A stretch of 36,150 nucleotides of DNA from a virus: IMG/VR virus record IMGVR_UViG_3300036466_000493, positions 1-36,150 of that record; one strand, 5' to 3'. The notes below the pieces were generated by a model. The model had not been told where the DNA came from. It worked only from the letters and a program-made list of their open reading frames with translations, and ran no database searches. The translations under genes were made by a program, and so were the position numbers. Shown in pieces: positions 15,592 through 22,822 of the stretch. The number at the start of each line of letters is the position of its first letter. The first letter of the stretch is position 1.

Positions 15592-15630
15592 GGGGCACCA
15601 GTTAGGTTGTTATTAACCTTCTGGTGCCCC
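15592..15630 (-). promoter_or_regulatory. Structured leader hairpin upstream of queE
   Basis: GGGGCACCAG (15592-15601) pairs exactly with CTGGTGCCCC (15621-15630), and inside it AGGTT pairs with AACCT. No U run follows on either strand, so it is not a canonical terminator. It lies in the 130-base gap between the 15689-15991 gene and queE, where it could limit transcript decay or attenuate. It does not match the preQ1 riboswitch classes by eye. Confidence 0.55.
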
Positions 15631-15688
15631 ATGCTTCGGCCACTAAAACTTTGGAGAAAGAGTGGCTTAATGCATTCGGTTGTACTGT

Positions 15689-15991
15689 TTACTTAGCTTC
15701 TTCGGCTGGAGCATCTTCCGCCGGAGCATCTTCTTCAGTACCACGACCTTCAAGGCCGTTGTATTTACGCCAGCGACCATACTGAGTGGCTGCTGTTGCG
15801 GCATTAATGTCTTCGCCAGTAGCAGCTTCTAAGACTGCCTTACGACCAACTGGCTTACCCAATTCGGCTGACATACCATCTGCGATTTCCCAGATGCGGC
15901 CTGTTTTAGTTCCCGCTCCTGGTCGAGTCACGCCATTAGCCTGATCTTTAGCAACTACTTCTTTTTTTACTGCTTCGTCTTTCTTAGCCAT
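15689..15991 (-). CDS. Small protein with the ATxxTQY module and an acidic tail
   Basis: 100 residues. A Lys-rich N-terminus (1-23) is followed by a module at about 24-78: 'RPGAGTKTGRIWEIADGM', then a Pro-Val-Gly-Arg-Lys helix, then 'INAATAATQYGRWRKY'. The tail is Ala/Glu/Pro-rich and acidic (EEDAPAEDAPAEEAK). The same module ends the protein encoded just upstream (16078-16671), the one at 33280-33804 and, more weakly, the SprT-like protein. Pattern and length are compatible with a small helix-turn-helix or nucleoid-like DNA-binding unit, which is inference. It has its own strong promoter at 16053-16081, so high expression is likely. Function not known. Confidence 0.65.
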   Translation of the reverse strand: MAKKDEAVKKEVVAKDQANGVTRPGAGTKTGRIWEIADGMSAELGKPVGRKAVLEAATGEDINAATAATQYGRWRKYNGLEGRGTEEDAPAEDAPAEEAK

Positions 15992-16052
15992 GATGTGGCT
16001 CCTTTTGCTGGTTTAAATAAATACTAATCTGTATTCGTTCTGGTGAGATTGA

Positions 16053-16081
16053 ATTATGTCATATCTAAGTGACCGGGTCAA
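16053..16081 (-). promoter_or_regulatory. Strong sigma70-type promoter before the 15689-15991 gene
   Basis: Minus strand TTGACC (16081-16076), 17-bp spacer, CATAAT (16058-16053). It is the closest to consensus in this block and lies about 60 bases before the ATG at 15991, which has AAAGGAG. It could also feed queE-queC-queD-folE downstream. Confidence 0.7.
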
Positions 16082-16671
16082 GCATTAAGTTGATGCTTTT
16101 TCCACTTGCCAAACTGGGTCGAAGCAGTTGCCTCATTTATCCCATTTTCAATGCATACTTTTATAAGACCTGTTCTAAATTCTTTGTCATTTATAGACAT
16201 TGCTGGGTTCTCCGATAACCACCAATCGCAGGCATCCCAAACATTACCAGTTGTTGTACCAGCCTTTGGTCGACTAACTGGTTTGGCTGCTCCACTTTGG
16301 GTGCTTTTCTTACCGGGTTTTTCTGGTTGGGGTAATGGATCTATAGCCCCTAATGCGCGCCCAAGTGTGGTCATTAAACCTTCAAGGTCTCTTGTATCAG
16401 GGGTAGCCCTCTGGATCGTATATCCAACAGTTTGCAGGATTTGCTCCCGGTTATTAGTTTTTAATTCATCGCCGGTCGTATTAAGGTAGATCAACTTTAG
16501 CTCGTAATCGGTAAAGCGTTGGCGTTCGGCTAGGGAATCACCACAAATATAGAACTCGTTCTTTGGGAGTTCAATTTCTGCGATGTATTCTAGGCGGCGC
16601 ACGCTATTTTTACCTTCGGCTACGGCTACTAACTTGAGATTGTCTAGATCTAGTAGGATATCACGACTCAT
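16078..16671 (-). CDS. Protein with a C-terminal ATxxTQF module, unknown
   Basis: 197 residues from the ATG at 16671 (MSRDILLDLDNLKLVAVAEG), preceded by GGAG at 11 bases; longer in-frame starts lie inside the previous gene. Residues 1-75 are alternating strands ('RLEYIAEIELPKNEFYICGDSL', 'YTDYELKLIYLNT'-like). Residues 75-110 are helical. A Pro/Lys-rich linker (about 110-140) leads to the module 'TTTGNVWDACDWWLSENP...GLIKVCIENGINEATASTQFGKWKKHQ'. N-terminal fold not recognised. It overlaps the preceding gene by 11 bases and is the end of the denV transcript; the next gene restarts from its own promoter. Confidence 0.65.
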   Translation of the reverse strand: MSRDILLDLDNLKLVAVAEGKNSVRRLEYIAEIELPKNEFYICGDSLAERQRFTDYELKLIYLNTTGDELKTNNREQILQTVGYTIQRATPDTRDLEGLMTTLGRALGAIDPLPQPEKPGKKSTQSGAAKPVSRPKAGTTTGNVWDACDWWLSENPAMSINDKEFRTGLIKVCIENGINEATASTQFGKWKKHQLNA

Positions 16672-16948
16672 CTTCTTGCTCCATAATAATTGGATACAGT
16701 TCTCGGGCCATTGTAACGCGCCCGTGGAACTCCCCTTGCTCGTATTCCCGCCGTTCTGAACCTTGATCACCGCAGAAACCAACCTCTTCGTCTGAATGGA
16801 ATTCAATATACTCCATCACTATAGACGAAACCTTGGTAAGAACCTTTAACATACGCTCGTTAGTACGTTTAGCCGAAGCTAGTTGCTTCCTAAGCTCCTT
16901 TATTTCAGCCATATCATACAGAGCTTGCTCTTCTTGTGCAGCACTCAT
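16661..16948 (-). CDS. Small coiled-coil protein, unknown
   Basis: 95 residues from the ATG at 16948, which overlaps the TGA of denV (ATGA). Residues 1-45 form a heptad-like helix (EEQALYDMAEIKELRKQLASAKRTNERMLKVL). The rest has Cys-Gly-Asp-Gln and a Glu-rich tail. Not recognised. Confidence 0.55.
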   Translation of the reverse strand: MSAAQEEQALYDMAEIKELRKQLASAKRTNERMLKVLTKVSSIVMEYIEFHSDEEVGFCGDQGSERREYEQGEFHGRVTMARELYPIIMEQEDES

Positions 16949-17373
16949 ACGTCGCTCCATAATTCATCAAGAACATTATCTAATTTAGACCGGCGGGCTA
17001 CCCGAGCCATATTAAGGTACACATCTTCAGGACGAGGGGTATAGTCTCCCCACCATTCCGTACCACGGAGATCGATTGCACTACCACAGATAGCGGCGTA
17101 TTTACCTAAATCGATTTTGTAACCGCGGTTAACAAGCTCTACGTAAATGGTCTGATAACGATTATATAACCATCGAAGCTTATCATTAAAGAAAGTTTCA
17201 TGACCAGTATTAAGAGTATAATGTTCACTTATCTTATGCTGGATATCGGCTAGCGACTGGCCTTTATTTATACGCCACTTAACACGCGTAAACAACCTAG
17301 GGAGCTCACGATACTCCGCCATTAGATGGATATTCGTGAGCATAGTTGGTGGAAGAAGATTAATACGGGTCAT
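16945..17373 (-). CDS. denV: T4 endonuclease V-like pyrimidine-dimer DNA glycosylase/AP lyase
   Basis: 142 residues (T4 DenV has 138). Recognises cyclobutane pyrimidine dimers in DNA, cleaves the N-glycosyl bond and then the backbone. The catalytic Thr2 amino group (MTRINLL) and Glu23 are present, and the surrounding 'HLMAEYRELPRLF' keeps Arg22 and Arg26. Later 'GHETFFNDKLRWLYNRY' matches the T4 'GHVTFFYDKLEFL' region. The C-terminus diverges. It heads a three-gene unit with its own promoter at 17404-17432, so it is expressed independently of the helicase block. It would repair UV damage in phage DNA in the cytoplasm. Confidence 0.9.
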   Translation of the reverse strand: MTRINLLPPTMLTNIHLMAEYRELPRLFTRVKWRINKGQSLADIQHKISEHYTLNTGHETFFNDKLRWLYNRYQTIYVELVNRGYKIDLGKYAAICGSAIDLRGTEWWGDYTPRPEDVYLNMARVARRSKLDNVLDELWSDV

Positions 17374-17403
17374 GTCAATTACTCCAATAAATTACTTAAC
17401 TTA

Positions 17404-17432
17404 ATTATCCTATGATTAGAGTAATTGTACAA
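17404..17432 (-). promoter_or_regulatory. Promoter for denV (conserved phage promoter type)
   Basis: Minus strand TTGTAC (17432-17427), 17-bp spacer containing AATTACTCTA, GATAAT (17409-17404), 31 bases before the denV ATG. The same hexamers and 17-bp spacing occur at 25371-25399, and the spacer word recurs in the 29039-29067 promoter. Confidence 0.75.
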
Positions 17433-17434
17433 GA

Positions 17435-17650
17435 TTAAAATGGAATATCTAAAGAAAATTCATCGCATCCGTAGACTAACGTTTTAGCAGGTGGCCGCGC
17501 ATTAAACAATTTACATGTTTCATTAAGATCGTTAAAATGCTCGCAGTCTAGACATGTTCTTCGAGCTTTTATGTTAGGGATTTTCGCGACGTAATCCCTC
17601 AGCTGCTCCATCGCTCCCAATAGTTCCAAACGCTGTTCCGGTGAAATCAT
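17435..17650 (-). CDS. Small zinc-finger protein ending in an SSB-like DIPF tail
   Basis: 71 residues. The start at 17650 is supported by CGGAGG about 10 bases upstream even though it lies 77 bases inside the helicase frame. Residues 33-62 carry 'CLDCEHF..LNETCKLFNARPPAKTLVYGC', a four-Cys zinc site common in small phage proteins. The C-terminus 'CDEFSLDIPF' copies the acidic DIPF tip by which bacterial SSB recruits partners. The stop codon lies directly at the denV promoter. It might bind SSB-interacting host proteins, by analogy only. Confidence 0.65.
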   Translation of the reverse strand: MISPEQRLELLGAMEQLRDYVAKIPNIKARRTCLDCEHFNDLNETCKLFNARPPAKTLVYGCDEFSLDIPF

Positions 17651-19298
17651 AACCTTTTACCTCCGGGTATTTTTTGTTGATCCAAACTCCTATATGAGTT
17701 GGGACTTTAAGGTTAGAGGCATAATCTAAAGCCTCCTGTACTGTTTCTGGCGCTTCCCATTCACACCGTTCAGCCCACCAAGCTCGTGCCATTCGTCCTG
17801 CGCCACCACCATGTTCAAGGCATACATAGGTTGTAAATTTACGTAGCCCTGCAAAAATAGTTACTTTAATGGAGTCCGGCCTGTCCATTTTAGTGTGCCG
17901 GCTGTAAGTAACCCGGCTTACTTTAAAGATCTCCATTTGCGGCATACTGCTGGCCATTAAGGCTTCACTCGCTGCGGTCTCCCCTATCCTCACCGTCTTA
18001 GGGAACTCGAATCCACATACTGGGCAGATACGGATGCTAGCATGGCAGATTGTATTACAGACTTTATCTCCTGGCATCTTATTAACACATAAGCGCACTG
18101 GGGCAATACCGTTACCTTTCTCCCCTTTTTTCTTTGGGATAAGTGGGTCATTGATAGGTCCTAAGCGCCTTGTATTGCCGGCAAAATCCAATACCAAACA
18201 ATTCTGTTTTGGTCCGGCGGCTATCGAAGCTAAACGTTGTTCTATATCCTGCAGGTCATAGCCATCGGTATAGACCGGGCGTGTACCGCGACCGAGCATT
18301 TGAACCCATAAACCCGGAGACTTAGTTGGTCGCAGAGCTACGATCATATCAATACCGGGAAAGTCAAATCCTGTTGTAAGTTTATTATTGTTAACTAGAG
18401 CTGTTATCTTACCCGCCTTAAAATTACGAATGGCGGTTGCATTTAGTTCCTCAGACTGGCCGGAATGGCAAACTGCTGCTGGTATCCCATACTCCTCAAG
18501 TATATCGACTATATGGTTGCAATGCTCAATTCCTGTACCAAATATTAGCCAGTGATTGCGTTCCTCCCCGAGCACGCTACATTCGGCAAGGGCTGCCCGC
18601 GTAATACTATCTTGATCTACGGCGCGCTGCAGATCACTGTCGACGAACTCCCCGCCTTGTGTACGAACTTCGGATAGGTCGATTTCAAGATCAGTTTTCT
18701 TCGGTATTAAAGGCATTAGGTAGCCCTCGTCTACCAAACGCATAAAGCCGTCCATCGTGGTATTATCATAGCATATATCGGTGAATAACCCTCCGTCCGT
18801 AATTAAACCAACCCCCAACCTATAAGGGGTCGCCGAAAGGCCAATTACCTTTATATAAGGGTTAACGAGCTTTAACTCCTCTATAAATTTACGGTAGTTT
18901 GTATTATCCTTTTGAGACACGAGGTGGCATTCATCGATGACAATTAAATCTATATGCCCAAACTCATGCGACCTTTTAGCGACCGATTGGATTCCAGCGA
19001 ACGTAATAGGTTTACTAGTATCCCTACGGTTTAGCCCTGCAGAATAGATCCCAGCAGGTGCGGTTGGCCACAATCCTATCAATTTCTCGAAATTCTGTTC
19101 TATCAGCTCCTTAACATGGGTTAGCATCATAATACGTTGGCCGGGAAAATCATCGTATATGCGGTGCAATAGTCCGGCAATTACAACAGATTTTCCAGTA
19201 CCTGTTGGTTGGGCTATGACTGGGTTACCGTTACCGTTTTCAAAGTAGGTATAAATGGCGTCAATAGCCCCCTGCTGATAGTATCTAAGCTTAAACAT
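17574..19298 (-). CDS. SF2 DEAD/DEAH-box helicase with C-terminal zinc finger
   Basis: 574 residues. Motif I QPTGTGKS (30-37), Ia 'MMLTHVKELI', II DECH (123-126), III LSAT (155-158), a C-terminal helicase lobe with 'AAVCHSGQ' and 'NNNKLTTGFDFPGIDMIVAL', and motif VI 'QMLGRGTRP'. A Cys site follows: 'CNTICHASIRICPVCGFEFP'. This resembles the phage DEAD-box/Type III-res-like helicases next to Cas4-like nucleases. It would unwind or remodel DNA in replication/recombination. It overlaps the nuclease gene by 8 bases at its start. The last ~25 residues overlap the next gene in another frame and look like a read-on extension. Confidence 0.9.
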   Translation of the reverse strand: MFKLRYYQQGAIDAIYTYFENGNGNPVIAQPTGTGKSVVIAGLLHRIYDDFPGQRIMMLTHVKELIEQNFEKLIGLWPTAPAGIYSAGLNRRDTSKPITFAGIQSVAKRSHEFGHIDLIVIDECHLVSQKDNTNYRKFIEELKLVNPYIKVIGLSATPYRLGVGLITDGGLFTDICYDNTTMDGFMRLVDEGYLMPLIPKKTDLEIDLSEVRTQGGEFVDSDLQRAVDQDSITRAALAECSVLGEERNHWLIFGTGIEHCNHIVDILEEYGIPAAVCHSGQSEELNATAIRNFKAGKITALVNNNKLTTGFDFPGIDMIVALRPTKSPGLWVQMLGRGTRPVYTDGYDLQDIEQRLASIAAGPKQNCLVLDFAGNTRRLGPINDPLIPKKKGEKGNGIAPVRLCVNKMPGDKVCNTICHASIRICPVCGFEFPKTVRIGETAASEALMASSMPQMEIFKVSRVTYSRHTKMDRPDSIKVTIFAGLRKFTTYVCLEHGGGAGRMARAWWAERCEWEAPETVQEALDYASNLKVPTHIGVWINKKYPEVKGYDFTGTAFGTIGSDGAAEGLRRENP

Positions 19299-20346
19299 TA
19301 CGGTCTAATAGCTCCTTACTGGTAATACCTTTCCGTCCGTCGATAGTTTGGTCAGCTAGGAATACTTCTTGCCCGTGCCACTGGATACGGACATAACCTT
19401 CATCGTCAGCTCTATCCTTTGTTAGTACTGCACCATTCAGTAAGCTAGGGAGATAGATATGCCCATCACACCCGGATAGTTGACGCTCCTTAGGTAGGAG
19501 AACATTGTACCGGCTGCAGTGCCATTCTTTATTACCAACAGGGCTAGAACTAATACATGTGCGGCAATTTATCTCCGGCACATTAGTACCATGGCAGTTT
19601 TTGTGGTAATCGCAATATTTACATTCATACCAGCCGGGGCTATTATTTACACGGGCTGGTGCTTCATCTGTATAAATAAGAACTCCAACTCGGTCTAATA
19701 CCCGATCAGCGATGGCCATATCCAGTTCAATTATCTCACCCCAAAGTTCATCAGTGTCTTTATTCACCGCCATATACAACGCCCAATGCAGATCGTTTTT
19801 GCGCATATAGACTTGCATTTGGGTGAAATGCTTCCACTGGCAATTTCGTACCCCTTCCTTCTTTAGTTTGGTGAAGCTCTTATTGTTGTGAGTCTTCATC
19901 TCAACTAAGGCTGGTAACCCGGCTGGTAGATCTGGTATCCCAATGACTACCCCATCTAGAGCACTGCCTGCGTGTCCATTGAAATCTTCAATCTTAAACT
20001 GGCCACCTTCAGGTGTTTCGAAATATACGTCAAAACCAGCAGCCATGAGCATAGCTAAGAAGCGAGCTTCTTCGATATGACCCCTATTAAAAAGGCGTAA
20101 TATTCTTGCCGGGAACAGTTTGGCAACTGTCCAGCGCCAGCTGTACCAAAGTTTACGTCCACAATCTTCTCCGGCGTTTGAAAGGCCAAAATGGGAACGA
20201 TGCCTATCGCCGGTCGCCCGGTAAGCGTCTTCCATTTTAGGTAATAGGTCTTTAAGTATTTGGCGGTAGCGCGTACCTTGATCTGCGTACATGGAGGCTT
20301 CAATAGCTTCCAAAGTTTTTGTAGCAATACGTGGTTTTATAGACAT
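19291..20346 (-). CDS. PD-(D/E)XK nuclease with Cas4/AddB-type cysteine pattern
   Basis: 351 residues from the ATG at 20346 (MSIKPRIATK), preceded by AGAGG; the longer frame upstream would start inside the terminator. The core has 'GHAGSALDG' (D131) and 'LVEMKT' (E149, K151), the D...ExK metal site. One Cys near the N-terminus (EDCGRKLWY, C62) and a CxxCx5C group later (YECKYCDYHKNC) have the arrangement of the iron-sulfur cluster in Cas4/AddB nucleases. It is placed between the SF2 helicase and the DUF669/Sak4 genes, suggesting DNA-end resection for phage recombination. Cluster binding is inferred. Confidence 0.8.
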   Translation of the reverse strand: MSIKPRIATKTLEAIEASMYADQGTRYRQILKDLLPKMEDAYRATGDRHRSHFGLSNAGEDCGRKLWYSWRWTVAKLFPARILRLFNRGHIEEARFLAMLMAAGFDVYFETPEGGQFKIEDFNGHAGSALDGVVIGIPDLPAGLPALVEMKTHNNKSFTKLKKEGVRNCQWKHFTQMQVYMRKNDLHWALYMAVNKDTDELWGEIIELDMAIADRVLDRVGVLIYTDEAPARVNNSPGWYECKYCDYHKNCHGTNVPEINCRTCISSSPVGNKEWHCSRYNVLLPKERQLSGCDGHIYLPSLLNGAVLTKDRADDEGYVRIQWHGQEVFLADQTIDGRKGITSKELLDRNV

Positions 20347-20355
20347 GATAACCTC

Positions 20356-20389
20356 TAGAGAAAAATAAAGGGGCATAAGCCCCTTTATT
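20356..20389 (-). terminator. Terminator after the DUF669 gene
   Basis: AATAAAGGGGC (20364-20374) pairs exactly with GCCCCTTTATT (20379-20389) with a 4-base loop; on the minus strand ATTTTT follows. It separates the recombination genes upstream from the nuclease/helicase genes. The nuclease ATG lies 10 bases beyond the T run, so its ribosome-binding site is just outside the hairpin. Confidence 0.8.
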
Positions 20390-20417
20390 ATGCTAAGTAA
20401 TAGCCTTTAAGATTTTG

Positions 20418-21101
20418 TTACTTAACCCAAGGTGGTTTCTTAGCAGCCGCTTCAGTTTGTCCCGAAGTTGCACTATTTTCCTGAGGATTCTGCTCAACAA
20501 CCGCTTGCTGGGTTTGTTCCTCAACAACAGCCTGCTGAGTTTGTTGTACCTGCTGTTCAGGCGCAGGTTGCTGGGCTTGTTGCTGCCATGGTTGTTGTGT
20601 TTGTACAGGTTGTTGTGCTGCAGCCGGTTGTTGGTTACCAGTTGCCCAAGCTGGAGCCCCGCCTGATCCACCTGTGCTAGAACCTGCTTGGCCACCTGCC
20701 GCAGAACCGTCACAAGCCTTAAAGCCTTTTAGTTCATTACTGGCTTCGTAACCATCACGCGGAGGGCGAACACTAACTTTAACCATGAAAGGTTTGCCGT
20801 GCAAGAGCTGGGTATCATCAACCTGCATAACACCAACAGCGCGACAGATAGCGGATAACTGCGCGTAGGCAATCTCGACAGCCGTGGCATTAGGGTTATC
20901 AATATTGAAACGTCCGTACAACTTACGGTTAGCGTAAGCACCATCAATAACGTTTAGGCGCATTTCAAGATAGTGACCATTTTGATTATTGGTTGGTTTG
21001 ATCTCAGATTCGTCAATTAAGACATTGTACCAATCTGCTGGGATAGGCTCAAAAGCCTGTTGGGGTTCTACAGCTGCGGCATTGAAATTAATAATAGCCA
21101 T
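20418..21101 (-). CDS. DUF669 single-stranded DNA-binding-like protein with Gln-rich tail
   Basis: 227 residues. Residues 1-130 match DUF669 phage proteins: 'FEPIPADWYNVLIDESEIKPTNN', 'GHYLEMRLNVIDGAYANRKLYGRFNIDNPNATAVEIAYAQLSAICRAVG', 'LLHGKPFMVKVSVRP'. Proteins of this family occur beside Sak4-type recombinases and are considered an SSB-like OB fold. Residues 135-227 are a disordered Gln/Ala/Gly tail rich in QQ and ending KKPPWVK, comparable to the flexible linker and tip of SSB. The stop is followed by a terminator. Three 13-bp direct repeats lie in its leader. Confidence 0.75.
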   Translation of the reverse strand: MAIINFNAAAVEPQQAFEPIPADWYNVLIDESEIKPTNNQNGHYLEMRLNVIDGAYANRKLYGRFNIDNPNATAVEIAYAQLSAICRAVGVMQVDDTQLLHGKPFMVKVSVRPPRDGYEASNELKGFKACDGSAAGGQAGSSTGGSGGAPAWATGNQQPAAAQQPVQTQQPWQQQAQQPAPEQQVQQTQQAVVEEQTQQAVVEQNPQENSATSGQTEAAAKKPPWVK

Positions 21102-21119
21102 TGATATTTCTCCAGTTAT

Positions 21120-21172
21120 GTTATGCTTTATTGCGTTTAGGTATGTTATGCTTTATTGTGTTATGCTTTATT
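21120..21172 (-). repeat. Three direct repeats GTTATGCTTTATT in the leader of the DUF669 gene
   Basis: Copies start at 21120, 21145 and 21160 (spacing 25 and 15). On the mRNA strand they read AATAAAGCATAAC and end 18 bases before the DUF669 start at 21101. The repeats lie in the gap between this gene and the one at 21185-21511. Sites for autoregulation by the ssDNA/RNA-binding product are a natural possibility. Confidence 0.75.
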
Positions 21173-21184
21173 AAGCTATCTATA

Positions 21185-21511
21185 TTACTCGGTTATTAAC
21201 CCGAAATACACGGATTCTTTATATGGCATAGGGCGTTTTTTAGAAGCCATGGATGGATTGCTGATGCGCATTTCATGCTCTTCCATGGTTGTACGGTCAA
21301 TAAATATGCCGTAACCTGGCGATGTGCGGCGCACAAAGCTATATTTAGGCTCCTTCTTACGGGTAGCGCCTTCACGGTAATGATTAAACTTGCTCGGGCG
21401 TCCGAATCCTTTATCCTTACCGTTGCTTTCCTGAGTGTATTTGCGCTGGTTACCCATATTAAAGAAGCCACCAAATCCAAGAGCCGCAAGCGAAAGTAAT
21501 ATTTTATTCAT
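21185..21511 (-). CDS. Hypothetical protein with hydrophobic N-terminus
   Basis: 108 residues. Residues 1-18 are hydrophobic with one Lys (MNKILLSLAALGFGGFFN). The rest is basic and polar (QRKYTQESNGKDKGFGRPSKF, TRKKEPKYSFVRR). An internal ATG at residue 19 would give a soluble form. It lies 3 bases after the Sak4-like gene. Not recognised. Confidence 0.5.
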   Translation of the reverse strand: MNKILLSLAALGFGGFFNMGNQRKYTQESNGKDKGFGRPSKFNHYREGATRKKEPKYSFVRRTSPGYGIFIDRTTMEEHEMRISNPSMASKKRPMPYKESVYFGLITE

Positions 21512-21514
21512 AAT

Positions 21515-22243
21515 CTATCCTGCCATTATCTTATTAAACACGTGGGTTAAGTTCGGCATCTCTAGTACTTCGAGGCAGCCTGAACGGTCTTTTGCCTGAT
21601 ACTGCATATCAGGGCTTGTACGGAGGTAACGGTATTCAGTTCCATCCGTTGTCTTACCTATATTTAGGTTGAACATTTCATCGAACCAGTAAGGGATCTG
21701 CTGGCTTAATTTAGAGCCCGGTAAAGATGGTTGAAATGATTTCGTACCATTATCCCCGTCTTTCGAAAACTCCTCTTTACTCGTTATGTAAATATGTTTA
21801 CCGGAGATATCCCTAAACGCACGTATAGTCATAGCCATCTTATCGATAAGCTCGCCATAGGCTTGTCTCGGGTCCTTAACTTGAAGTTTGGCGTTCGATA
21901 GTACCACCTCAGCTATTTCAGAAATTGAATCAATGGCTATGGTATCGAATCCGGCTGCTTCACTAGATTTTAATGCCCAGCTATGGGCTTCAGTAAGCTC
22001 TTCCACGGTGGTTACCTGTATCACAGGTAGATGGTATGAAATGGACGGGTTATCCGCGCCATAAAGACGGATTAGGTTTTCCTTACGTAAGGAAAGGAGC
22101 CCGCTCTCAGCACTGATCAATACTGGTCTTGGAGCAGTAGCAGTAAGTGCGGTCTTACCCATACCTGCCCGACCATATACAAGCGCCTTAACACCGTGGT
22201 TTTGGGCTAGTTCATGCGAATCAATTAATTTAATAGCCATCAT
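21515..22243 (-). CDS. Sak4-like RecA-fold ATPase (AAA_24), recombination
   Basis: 242 residues. Walker A GRAGMGKT (24-31), Walker B-like 'FDTIAIDSISEIAE' with the Asp after hydrophobic residues at about 100, and sensor segment 'GKHIYITSKEEF'. These match the phage single-strand annealing ATPases of the Sak4/AAA_24 group, which act with a DUF669 SSB-like partner encoded here two genes downstream. It is expected to anneal or exchange single strands in the cytoplasm. It begins 83 bases after the preceding gene, a gap with no clear promoter. Confidence 0.85.
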   Translation of the reverse strand: MMAIKLIDSHELAQNHGVKALVYGRAGMGKTALTATAPRPVLISAESGLLSLRKENLIRLYGADNPSISYHLPVIQVTTVEELTEAHSWALKSSEAAGFDTIAIDSISEIAEVVLSNAKLQVKDPRQAYGELIDKMAMTIRAFRDISGKHIYITSKEEFSKDGDNGTKSFQPSLPGSKLSQQIPYWFDEMFNLNIGKTTDGTEYRYLRTSPDMQYQAKDRSGCLEVLEMPNLTHVFNKIMAG

Positions 22244-22326
22244 GGTTCCTTATAACCTTTTGTGGTTACCTAATATAACCCTTTTAAAATCACTTCACAC
22301 TCACTGCTTAGAGCAGACTGTCATAG

Positions 22327-22821
22327 TTAACTTGGGTTTTCAATAAGCTCTAATTGGCCCGTATTAAAGCAGAACATATTTTCGGTCATGACGTTCACGC
22401 AGGCTACCTGATTACCATGGATATACTTAATGATATAAGCTTTATCCGCTAGGTTTTTATGGCGCACAGGATCATCAAGCTTAAAAGGTCTTGAGGCCGG
22501 TTTTTCCTTATCAATAGTTAGTTGGCTAAATAAGGCGTGGACTGCTTCACCAGCTGTGTCCCCAAAACCGGCTACTGATTCTTGTAAGTTTACGAAGCCG
22601 GGTAATACCGCGCACCAAGCGGAACCGTCTTTGAATACCCGAATTTTTCCCTGATTGTTATTGGTCTCATTAGACTTATTAATGACCACACAATTCTGGT
22701 TCTTTTTCATGGACTCAAATGCCTCGTCTTCGTAAATTTGATCTTCTTTGAGCTGATCGCGGTGGAGCGCGTCGGCCAACTGGTGCAACTGCTTTAGTAC
22801 AACTGAAGTAGGTCTAAACAT
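22327..22821 (-). CDS. Hypothetical protein downstream of the ClpX-like ATPase
   Basis: 164 residues from the ATG at 22821 (MFRPTSVVLKQ), 1 base after the ATPase stop with GGAGG upstream; longer frames begin inside the ATPase gene. Residues 1-40 are helical. The middle (GKIRVFKDGSAWCAVLPGFVNLQESVAGFGDTAGEAVHALF) looks like the HicB/dsRBD-like 'G-x-A-x-x-P...G-x-T..EA' domain. The C-terminal half has strand-rich 'DDPVRHKNLADKAYIIKYIHGNQVACVNV'. Possibly an accessory of the ATPase or an RNA-binding protein, unproven. Confidence 0.6.
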   Translation of the reverse strand: MFRPTSVVLKQLHQLADALHRDQLKEDQIYEDEAFESMKKNQNCVVINKSNETNNNQGKIRVFKDGSAWCAVLPGFVNLQESVAGFGDTAGEAVHALFSQLTIDKEKPASRPFKLDDPVRHKNLADKAYIIKYIHGNQVACVNVMTENMFCFNTGQLELIENPS

Positions 22822-22822
22822 T

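Noticed and set aside
15559-15688. preQ1 riboswitch before queE
   Set aside because: The hairpin is there but the conserved loop and A-rich tail of the known preQ1 classes are not visible.
20393-20713. 106-residue Arg/Leu-rich minus-strand frame and plus-strand Leu-rich frames
   Set aside because: Shadow frames of the Gln-rich repeat tail of the DUF669 protein.
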